Origin: Mesostigma viride
Lineage: Eukaryota; Streptophyta; Mesostigmatophyceae; Mesostigmatales; Mesostigmataceae
Reading direction: 5' to 3'
DNA: 64,000 nt
Assembly (NCBI GenBank): GCA_009746045.1
Contig: RPFO01000299.1
Location: 784,807-848,806 of the forward strand
In this document: positions 38,330-47,948 of the stretch, one piece after another
Layout: each line of letters starts with the position of its first letter
How positions within the stretch are numbered: the first letter of the stretch is position 1
The notes under the pieces: model-generated
What the model was told of the DNA's origin: nothing
The model's input: the letters and a program-made list of their open reading frames with translations, nothing else
Databases searched by the model: none
Made by a program: the position numbers and the translations under genes

Positions 38330-38594
38330 ACACTCCCAGCCAGAACTTTAGGCTCGAAACACATGCCCTGATCAAGCAAGCTGTTTCCGGCCCCACCGGC
38401 TAGGTCATCTAGTCGCTCTACACGTAAGCCAGCCATAATTTCAATAACTGCACAAGGCTACACATTTCCATCTCCAAATTCATATTCATCATCCTGAATT
38501 ACTCGAAAACGCGGACAAGATAACAGCAGGCTCGAGCTACCATGGTCAGCATTCTCCCGATTTCTGGCCTGCGCTGGTTATCTCCTTGATCAAT

Positions 38595-39268
38595 GTCAAC
38601 ACCTCGCACAAGCATGGCTGCGCACATGTGGCACCGACCAATTAATACATTAAGAAACAGGGTACTCATCTATTCTGATATAATTCTGCGTTGGTTATCT
38701 TTTTGATAATTCTGGCCTGCGCTGACCAGTTGTCTGTTTGACAATAGCCATGAGTGTATGCGGCATCATGACTGGCGTTGTAGACCGGCCAAACTTCTAT
38801 GTAATTAACACCGGACATGAACAATTGGTACATCATTGAAATGTTGCATAGAAATTCAGTTACTTCCTGTGCATCACTACCTTTAAAAAGGCCACGATTT
38901 ACAGGTGTACAAAGGTATTTGCCTATCGTGCCATGCATGCCCCATGTGCGGACATACCATGCCTGGACACAGACTTGCCCTGGCACTTGCCTGGAAGCAT
39001 GCCAGCATCTATAAATATTTGACCTCCATGCCTTTTGAGTACAGCAAAATAGTTCACGCTGCAACATTGAAAAGTTGGTTGCCTGATTGAGATCCCAACC
39101 AAATTGCTAAGAAGAGGTTCAGAGGATCTAAGCTACCGACTGTAAATGCTGCAGACTCCTTGGAGTGTCCTCAGTCGCTTAGCCAACGTAGAGACCCAAA
39201 ACAAATTGTCTAATGGATCTAGCGCACTCCCTGGCTTGACCTATAAATCTTGGGGCGCAGCTTCGACC
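38595..39268. other. 3' flank of RPB6, mobile-element remnants
   Basis: A second diverged family E head lies at about 38700-38745 (GGCCTGCGCTGACCAGTTG). The rest shows nothing recognisable. Transcript ends of RPB6 should lie here. Confidence 0.4.
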
Positions 39269-42200
39269 TTACATCCGCCGCCTCTCCCTGTCTTCGATGA
39301 TGAGCTCGTTCACGCCCCAGTCCTCATAGCTGCTTGCAGGCCAGCAGGCGTTAGCAGACACAAGCGTTCGGTAGCCAACAAGATGCAGTCGGCCATGCAT
39401 TTTACTTCAATAAATGTGACGACAACCATGTCAAATCGGTCCCATGACTACTGCCGCCTCACAGCTCCGCACCTTCAACAAAGAAGACGTGTTAAGCTCA
39501 CCCCGCGGCGCTGTCCACATGTGTGCCATGTGGCCGCCAGGGAAAGGATCCCTTCACATGCCTAAAAGCCCGAAAAACACCGCCGCTACTGTAACATGAT
39601 TAAGTAATCCAACACCCATTCAAACAACGCCCACCAGGGCCGGGAAATGGCGATTCAGCGTACACTAATGATGACAACATAAAAGCCACTGGTACTCACG
39701 CCATGAATGCAAGCTACCCAAAACCCCATGCAGCTGGCGCTCCAAAGAGCCAACTACACTGCCCCGGTGCCAAGGTAGCCTATAACACCAAATCTCGACG
39801 TGTAACGATGATTGGACTTGGTGCCCCTTAGCATCAAAACCAGCTACCATTGATCATCCTGCTCAGCATCATACCCTCATCCCGCTCCCGATCATACGGC
39901 GTCCCTCCCAACTGGCCCGCCACATGCCACGGGGTCATGCCACACGGGTGCTTCACCCCCGTGACTCAGCACAACGTGCTCACTTGCCAGCATGGGCACG
40001 CGGACGTGGAGCTGTGATGGGATAGTGGTGGAGTAGCGCTCTCGAGAGAATAGTGACGATATGGTGGTCATTATAAGGACACGTGCCAGCCACACCACGC
40101 ACCTGCCATCGGGGAGGTAGCGGCGGATGGTGAAGGGCACCTTCCCCTCGCGCAGCTCCTTGGTGGCGATCTGCAGCACCGGCACCGACGCCACCAGCAT
40201 TAGCATTAGAGTGGATGACGGCCGGGCAAGGAAAGGAAAAGCCAGTTGAGAGTGGGAGCTCGAAGGCAGGTGACGCCCCAGGCAGGCAGGTCAACATTTT
40301 CACAATCTGAGCGGGCTGCCTTGCGAAGCCGTAGGTCTCGCATGCCTACGCATCGCCACACCCTTTGTGTGCGCGCGCAAGTATAAGGAACCGCGGCGCC
40401 ACAAAGCTGTACATGCAAGCTCTACTATTGGGCCATCAAGAAGGTCATGCTGGCAAGAGAGCCCCCATTCCATGCAAGGTGACACGCCTCGGCAGCAACT
40501 AGCTAGTGGGCGTAGACCAGGCGCCCATACACACAGGGCAATCGGGGGCATTAATTAATTAATTAGCACGTGACTGCGTCACGTGGGTGCCAATACAGAG
40601 TAAAGGAACCTTCAACCCTTTATACACAGCGAGGAGGGGGGGCGCCCAAGCTTCTCTCACTGCCACGAGTGGGCGGGCCACAGAGCGTTCTCTCCACAGC
40701 ATGGTGCCGGGGCGCAACACTGGGTGCAATACAACCATCGGTGGTATGCCTGGAGGTATTGCAATTGCGACGCAGGGCATTAGTAAGGAGTGGCAATCGA
40801 GGCAACCGCATAGGACAAGAGACCATCATGCAGTGGACGGCAGCATCCCAAGTGCGCCACTACCGAGCCGGTGCGGCTTGTCCGCAGCAGGGATGCCATA
40901 CTAAGGCAAAACCAGGCGAAGGATGACAAGCAACGCTATGGGGAGGCGAGCAGAGCACCCCCAGATAGGGTTGTGCCGACTAGTAAACCGAATGCTGAAT
41001 ATCACCTGAATACCGAATCGAATACCGTAGTGGCCCTCATTCGTGTTTGCTTAATTATCGAACGATAAGTTTTTGGAATTTTTGTCATGTGTACGCTAAC
41101 CTTTGGGCATTAGTTTTACAGTACGTACACATATTGTCAGCGTGTATTCGGTTGGGGCCTATCCAGGTAGGCCCTCTGGTATGTTATTTAATGTTTTTTG
41201 TCTATCTGAAGGGGATATCTTGGGCTGTACGAGGCCGGAAGGAGGGTTTTGGGAGGGCATGTGCGAGGGCGATTCGACATAATTATGCGTACGGATATAA
41301 GGGCCACTACGGTTCCGAATACATACGGATACGGGTGACACGCCGCCGAACGGAGTATATTCGCGTTCGAATACGGCAAAGGTTAGCATGAACGGAATAC
41401 ATTCAATTCGAATACGGAAGGACCGGCTATTCAAAGAATATATTCGGATGATACGAATCGAATACTAGCCAGGCAGGAGTCAGTACTGACCCCAACTCAA
41501 GCAGAAGGCCGGGTGGCGAGTTGTCAGTTTATCCACGCCGGTTCGTTACAATGTGCTTCCCAGCGCCAAAGTTCCAGTGGGTGGCTGCCGGCCCGGCGCG
41601 ACATGGCCTGGTGCGCCCCGGGGTCCGGATGGGCTACAGCTGTACTGCGGCTGCTAGGACCTACCGGTACTAGAAATATCCGATCCGGTATTCAAAAGTT
41701 CCAGGCTTTATTCAGTATACACCGCCAGCTTGAGGTTTAAGAAGCCCAGGTTTAAGATCTTCAGACCCTGGATTTTGGAATTTCTGGTTTAAGATCGCAG
41801 TGCTGGTTTTGGGAATTAAGATCTTAGAGTAGGCACCACTAGTAGGCAAAGGCAGCTAAGTAGCGGTCAGTGGTACGCGAGGGGGAGTACGTGCACAGCT
41901 GATGTTTAAGATTGTCAGCCCTGGATTTGATTTCAGGTTTAAGATCGAAGCCCTGGATCGGTTGGACCCCCTTTTAAAACCTCAAGCTGGCAGTGTACTT
42001 ATTCTGTATATTTATTCGATACGGTCAAGGTCCAAAGAAACGAATATACTCGGCACCGAATACGGTGACCCTTTGAAACGACCGAACATATTCGAATTTG
42101 ATACGGGGGACCCAGTGGAACCGAATACTCGATACGTAAGTCTAAAATGGTATCCGGCACAGCCCTACCCCCAGAGCCCTACGTTCCAGCGTTCCCCCCC

Positions 42201-45200
42201 GTGCTGAGTCAGCTCGCGGAGGCGTTGCCCAACCATCTCCCCCTTGCTGTTGGCAGATGGCATAGTTTGATAAATAAGCCGAGCCCACGAATTTCGCATG
42301 TGCAGCATTCCATGGCATGCGGCGCTGTCATGCCCTGGCAAGCCATCACAGCAGGAGTGGCCCTCCATCAAACAGCCCCTCCCACACATGTGAAGCCAGC
42401 CAGTGGCAGCGCTCACAGCACATCTAAAGCCAGCCCGTTGCAGCACTCCCAGCTCCCAAACTCTCAGCTAGCCAGACAGTCACACGGTAAACGGCGCCCA
42501 CCACATTGGTAAACAGCCCCCACCGCAGGTGACAGCCCCCACCACATGGTAAACGGCCCCCCTAACATGGTAAACGCCCCCCACCACATGATAAACGGCC
42601 CCCCTAACATGGTAAACGCCCCCCGCCACATGATAAACGGCCCCCCTAACATGGTAAACGCCCCCCGCCACATGGTAAACGACCCCCCTAACATGGTAAA
42701 CGCCCCCCACCACATGGTAAACGACCCCCCTAACATGGTAAACGCCCCCCGCCACATGGTAAACGACCCCCACTGCCATCGCTAGCCAACAATACAAAGA
42801 CACGTGGCAACTGCCCCCACCTCAAGCGGGTCGGTCTCCCCCTCCAGCTCCACCATGACGGGTGCATTCATGCTGCACGCGTGGCCGCAAGTGGCAAGTG
42901 GCAAGTGGCAAGTGGCAAGTGGCAAGTGGCAAGTGGCAAGTGGCAAGTGGCAAGTGGCAAGTGGCAAGTGGCCAAGTGGCAGGCGATTTAGGCATACCAG
43001 GTATAGGCATCCAGGCGCATGGCAAGGTCAGCGTCTGCCATTCAGCAGGTACATACTGGTGGTGGGGCACACGAGAGTGACGCGGAACACCTGGCTCTAC
43101 TGCATGGGGGAGGTACAGCGGGCAGCATCCTATCTGGCTTCCAGGTGGATGGACGCCACACGACAGACGGCGCCACGGGTGGCATCAACCCTATTGCAAG
43201 CCAACCCCTTTATGCACTCGACGTGACGGCACCACCCGCTTGGGTAAGGCCAGGGGCGGGATGGCACAAGGGTGAGTCCCTGGGAACAGACCGCACGGTG
43301 GACATGTGCGCCCGGTGAGAGATGTTGACCAAAACAGAGTTCAGGCCAGACGGGCTGCTACATGCTGGTGCCCAACACCCACATCGACATAGACGATGCC
43401 GTGAATGCGGTGACCACATGAACATGAAACTACCCTGCCAGAGGAGTGACCAGTTCCCTCTGTGGCAATATCCGATGGCAATACCCGATGGCAATACCCA
43501 TCGATGGAGACATGAATGGCCCCATGTGCTTAAGACACCCCTTTGCAAGGCAGGCGCCCAAATAGCTGCGCAGGACAGCATACTCATCACACCCTGTGCC
43601 TGCTAGGACGCCCCCACACCCCTCACCCCTTGAGCTGATGGACCCTAGAGCACATCCATGCCCACGTGGGTGGCACGGGCCACCAGCACGAGCACCACAA
43701 GTCTAATCTAGTGCCCGCTATCGTACTACGGCAAAACTTAAACGGCGGTTCCACCAACTATGAACCAAAAACAATTGGAGCAGAAGATGATGGCGTCCGC
43801 CAACTGCCCTGTTGATCTGATTAACTTCACATGAGCAACGCAGCAACTCCCTCTTTCCCCCCTCCCACCGCAGTCGCCCTGCCCCCATTCGCACATGATC
43901 TGCAGCACCCAATACTCCAACAACGCGCACCCACTACTACAACAACCCACCCTCACCTTATCTGCAGCGCCCTAACCAAACCACCCGCACCCAATACTCC
44001 AACAACCCACGCTCATCTGATCTGCAGCGCCCGAACCAAACCACCCACACCCAATACTCCAACAACCCATGCTGACCTGATCTGCAGCGCCCTAACCAAA
44101 CCACCCTCACCCAATACTCCAACAACCCACGCTGACCTGATCTGCAGCGCCCTAACCAAACCACCCGCACCCAATACTCCAACAACCCATGCTGACCTGA
44201 TCTGCAGCGCCCTAACCAAACCACCCGCACCCAATACTCCAACAACCCACGCTGACCTGATCTGCAGCGCCCTAACCAAACCACCCGCACCCAATACTCC
44301 AACAACCCACGCTGACCTGATCTGCAGCGCCCTAACCAAACCACCCGCACCCAATACTCCAACAACCCACGCTGACCTGATCTGCAGCGCCCTAACCAAA
44401 CCACCCGCACCCAATACTCCAACAACCCACGCTGACCTGATCTGCAGCGCCCTAACCAAACCACCCGCACCCAATACTCCAACAACCCACGCTCATCTGA
44501 TCTGCAGCGCCCTAACCAAACCACCCGCACCCAATACTCCAACAACCCATGCTGACCTGATCTGCAGCGCCCGAACCAAACCACCCACACCCAATACTCC
44601 AACAACCCACGCTGACCTGATCTGCAGCGCCCTAACCAAACCACCCTCACCCAATACTCCAACAACCCACGCTGACCTGATCTGCAGCGCGCGCGTTCCC
44701 AGCACGCGCGCACGCTCGTATTTGGTGATGTACTGCGAGGTGACGCGCTCCTCTTTGGGGACGGGGCCCGGCATACCACGACGGGGGCCCCCCTCGCCCC
44801 CATTGACACCCGCCTCGCCGCCCTCTTCGTCATCCTGCAAACAACACGGGTACGGATGCAAGTTCAAGGGACACAGGAGCATGTAAGCAAGCAAGTTGTT
44901 GGGATGGGCTAGATACAGCACGCGCCAGTAAGAGCAACCCGGTTGGGGGCGTGAAGGGGTGAGCAGAGGCTGTTTCTTCCAGGAACAACATGGGATGGAT
45001 GCCATGCGATGACAAGGCGGGCGTGCAGCGTGAGCAGTGGGCATCTGCAGGGATATGGTCACCTGGTCCACGCGTGGTGGAGCATACCGCCTGGCCGTGG
45101 AATGCGACGGAGATATGTTGTGATGGGAACTTACGCTACGCACGTCAACCGGCCAGGCCTAGGCCTTGCGGAAGCGACCCTTTTCTTAAAACCGTCCTTT

Positions 45201-46072
45201 ACTAGACCAGGGGTTGGCCTTGTTTTTGGTACGATTCTATTCCATCGTTCTAGCTGGGGAGCATCTGCTGCCAACATCTGCCTGCGTGCATGACAAGGAT
45301 AGTATGTGGGCAAGGATAGCGTCACCAACCGAGATGCTGTGACGCAAGTACAAGAAAGCACACGTACCCAGGGACACAGAGGGAGGGAGCTGTAAATTGC
45401 AACCGTGAGGGCAGACCCGGGTAGACATAAGCGGAGCAGCGTTAAGCATGCCTGAACATGCGACAAGGCAGGTGAGCGTAGATATGCCCCCTCCTTGTAG
45501 TCAACCAAGGTCGGCATAGAGACCATGACGACGACCACGGCCTCGGAACACCCAGGGAGGAGACCAAATGCCGCGACAACAGACCCAGACAAGTATCGAA
45601 TAATAACGAGCAGGCACCCCTGAGAAGATACCTATATACAGGCAGTACCCTTATGAACGTGAATTCATTCCGTAAAGACACCTATTCTAGGGCAGAGAGC
45701 AAAGAGTATGCAAGGCGGCGCAAGCAACAAGAACTCCAAACAAACCGGCGGCAAGAGAAAAAGAAGGGTACCATCGGAACCAAGACTACAGCCGGCCAAC
45801 TACCGGTGTGGAGGGTACGTGCATATAGGGAAAATAAAAGTGCAGGTTCCTTCTCATACTAACCTCTCTTTCAAGTTCAGGGTCGGGGTCGACGTCGTCG
45901 AGTCTGTAACGAGAAAACCAAAAAAACGCCAACGGCAGAATAAGACCAGGTGCTAGACACGTTTACTCTGCAAGGGAAAAAATGTATAACCTTCAATACA
46001 TCGGTACAAATCGGATGGCACGCACCCGTCCACGTCCTCAATATCCTCGTTGTATTCCTCCTCGTCGGCCAT
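39269..46072 (-). CDS. RPB6: RNA polymerase subunit RPB6 (RPABC2), 6 exons
   Basis: This small subunit is shared by RNA polymerases I, II and III; it clamps the largest subunit and helps assembly in the nucleus. Minus-strand exons are 46026-46072, 45864-45903, 44677-44834, 42821-42872, 40103-40170 and 39269-39329. All are GT-AG and phases join to 141 codons plus TAA. The product has the acidic N-terminus [19 protein letters not shown], then [45 protein letters not shown] and [13 protein letters not shown]. These are the universal RPB6 core, in order. Length fits the family (about 127-155 aa). The 6.8 kb span is due to introns. Intron 3 starts inside a 60-bp array that repeats the 5' splice site and ends beside a 7-bp array. 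Intron 4 holds a hAT-type element. It is divergent from the NIPSNAP gene. Confidence 0.97.
40549..40592 (-). mobile_element. Tail plus palindrome CACGTGAC...GTCACGTG
   Basis: A TTAA-type tail of four units is followed by a perfect 8-bp-stem hairpin (CACGTGACTGCGTCACGTG). The architecture matches the LINE 3' ends of the window but the hairpin sequence is different. It lies in RPB6 intron 4. Confidence 0.6.
40966..42167. mobile_element. hAT-type non-autonomous element 1, 1202 bp, 8-bp TSD
   Basis: The ends TAGGGTTGTGCCG and CCGGCACAGCCCTA are inverted repeats. CCCCCAGA at 40958-40965 and 42168-42175 is a perfect 8-bp target duplication, the hallmark of hAT transposases. The interior is rich in CGAATAC/GTATTCG words. 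No transposase is seen. It lies in RPB6 intron 4. Confidence 0.9.
42480..42775. repeat. 42-bp (2 x 21) minisatellite in RPB6 intron 4
   Basis: About six units of CCCCCTAACATGGTAAACG plus a similar half-unit with CACATGATAAACGG. It starts some 45 nt downstream of the exon 4 donor on the sense strand. Confidence 0.93.
42889..42974 (-). repeat. 7-bp array (CACTTGC)n next to the RPB6 exon 4 acceptor
   Basis: About 12 copies. On the sense strand the array ends about 16 nt before the CAG acceptor at 42873-42875. It contains no AG and is pyrimidine-rich, so it probably forms the branch/pyrimidine region of intron 3. Confidence 0.92.
43921..44691 (-). repeat. 60-bp array carrying repeated 5' splice sites, RPB6 exon 3/intron 3
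   Basis: About 13 units of exactly 60 bp. Each repeats the last 14 nt of exon 3 and its donor, GCGCTGCAGATCAG|GTCAGC on the sense strand. Ten units keep this donor (cut points 44677, 44617, 44557 and seven more at 60-bp steps from 44437 to 44077). Two units have ATGAGC instead of GTCAGC. The most distal unit has AAG|GTGAGG. The first three donors share one open frame; the fourth unit introduces TGA at 44493-44495. Confidence 0.95.
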
Positions 46073-47948
46073 TGAGAACACCCCTCAAACGCGCCCTAGG
46101 ATAGCAACTCCAATTACGGCTACGACTTATGCCCGCATGTTAACAAAAAAAGTTCCCTTCAAGGGAAGGGACCAACGGGTTGAGCTCAAATTCACAACTT
46201 TTTACAGCTTTACTTTGCAGGCTGGCGAAAGTGCTCGCTTGCTGACTGCCTGACTGGTGCTGCCATGGCGACGTGCGAGACCTTATGCAGGCTTCGTGCA
46301 CGCATCCCGCAAACGTGGCACGGGCCGCACTGCGCAGTGCGCACAGACCCTGGTCGCCGGGGCGCTTGCACGTTGCAGGCAACAGGCTACACTACCTACT
46401 GTAGTACACTACTTGATATACATCAACAACAGTCATTCACGCCTGAAGTTGGGTTCGAGGTTTTTGTAGGGTTGTACCGAATAGTGTTCCGAATACCGAA
46501 TATCCCCCGAATACCGAACCGAACACCGAATTTGTTCAGTATACGGCGAACGGTTTGTCCGTCTGAATATATTCGGTATCGGTATCGGGAGGCAAGCTCT
46601 ACTTTCGAACATGTTCGGTATCGAAATCGGGACACCCAACTATTCGACGAATATATTCGTAGTTCCGAATATCGAATAGTAGTACCCCTACTAGCGGGCG
46701 GCGCAGCCTCCAGCCTCCACTCACCAGCTGGCGCGGTCATGCCTCCGCCGACTCATGAGTTAGGCCAACGCCCAAAAGCTGAATGCACTGTGCAGGGAAG
46801 GCAATTGTGCTAGTCTAAGTATTAAACATTAAGTGTATCTAATTGATATAATTGATACAATATAATTAATATAAGTCTCATTAATATATTTGATACAAGT
46901 TGTCTACCTAATACGTTGTAGCGAAAATAGTAGCTACTGTCGTCATTATTCGATCGGCGTCCGAATAGTTCGGAGAACTATTCGGTGTTCGATTCGGGAA
47001 GGGCCCTTCAGCTCCGAACATACACCCTCCGCATTGGAAGTTTGTTATTATGGGTCAATTTTTGCCGTATTTGCATTACGAATAACCCTGGATTGTTTGT
47101 TGGGGAGCCAGTTAGAGTCCCGGGTTTTTATTATTTAATTAAAACCTTTTGTTTGTTTGTTTGTCCTACAGCCGTTCAAGGCACATGGGTACTTATTTAA
47201 TTAATAAATTTCTTTTGTTTGTTTGGTAGATATCGTACACGCCGTCCCCAATTCGGCCGGCAATCCGGCCCGGCGGCCCCCCTTCGGCGGCCATAGGCTA
47301 GAGTCAGTGGAGGTCAGTGATACCCAGAGCCCACATGAGTTAATTAATTAATTTTGTTTGTTTGTTTGTTGAGTCCAGTCCTCAGCCCCCGGAGTTAATT
47401 AATTAATTTTCTTTTGTTTTTTTTATGGTTTTCAGCCAGAACATTTTCCAGAAGCTAATTATTTAGTTAGAACTTCCAATGCGGGCGGTGTATTCGGTAT
47501 CGGTATCGGGAGGCAAGCTCTATATTCGGCATCGGGTTCGGGGCACCCCCCTGGTCCGAGTATCCGATTCGGCAAGCCAAAACGCTATTCGGTACAACCC
47601 TAGGTTTTTGAGGGGTCACCACAGCTGAACGCGTGAATGACTCTACTCAGTATTTTTCTAAATAGGTACAACGTGGATCACTGTCATTGCGCATGGGATT
47701 CCATCGCGCTTTTCTACACTACCGGTTTCTGTCCGCGGAAACCGGAAATAAAACGCGGGATTGTGGCCATTTAGGACGGGCCCTGTTACACATCGCGAGC
47801 TGTAGGCGTTAAGGATTACGTTCACGTCCTTAAAGTTCCTATCTTTTCTTTTAGCGGCATTACTTTGGTCCCCATCGCGACAGTGCATTGGTTTGGAAGC
47901 TGGGCTACTTGAATCGCTCTCAATTACAAATTTTACGTCTTGGTTACC
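46073..47948. promoter_or_regulatory. Divergent intergenic region RPB6 / NIPSNAP gene
   Basis: 1.88 kb between ATGs, 1.14 kb of which is the hAT-type element at 46467. Without it the genes would be about 740 bp apart, similar to the USP/RPL8 pair. Promoters are inferred from position. Confidence 0.5.
46467..47602. mobile_element. hAT-type non-autonomous element 2, 1136 bp, 8-bp TSD
   Basis: The termini TAGGGTTGTACCGAATAG and CTATTCGGTACAACCCTA are perfect inverted repeats. GGTTTTTG at 46459-46466 and 47603-47610 is a perfect 8-bp duplication. The interior has CGAATA/TATTCG-rich blocks at both ends and several TTAATTAATTAA and TTTGTTTG runs. No transposase. The family is the same as the element at 40966. 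Confidence 0.93.

Larger units (their letters stand above)
34797..38594 (-). mobile_element. Family E element split by the 1.7 kb tandem dimer
   Basis: Its two parts are 34797-34890 and 38330-38594, reading on the minus strand from GGAGATAACCAGCGCAGGCC (38590) to the ATTTACGGGTACTTCC end (34830). Removing the insert and one ACAC restores CCACTCGACACTCCCAGCC, which matches the uninterrupted copies. Confidence 0.85.

Noticed and set aside
43921-44691. The 60-bp array as a CRISPR array
   Set aside because: There are no unique spacers; whole units are repeated, and the locus is a eukaryotic intron.
43831-44886. Plus-strand ORF with a 20-residue repeat ([20 protein letters not shown])
   Set aside because: Antisense to the RPB6 60-bp array; it remains open only because the period is 60. 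No start context or homology supports it.
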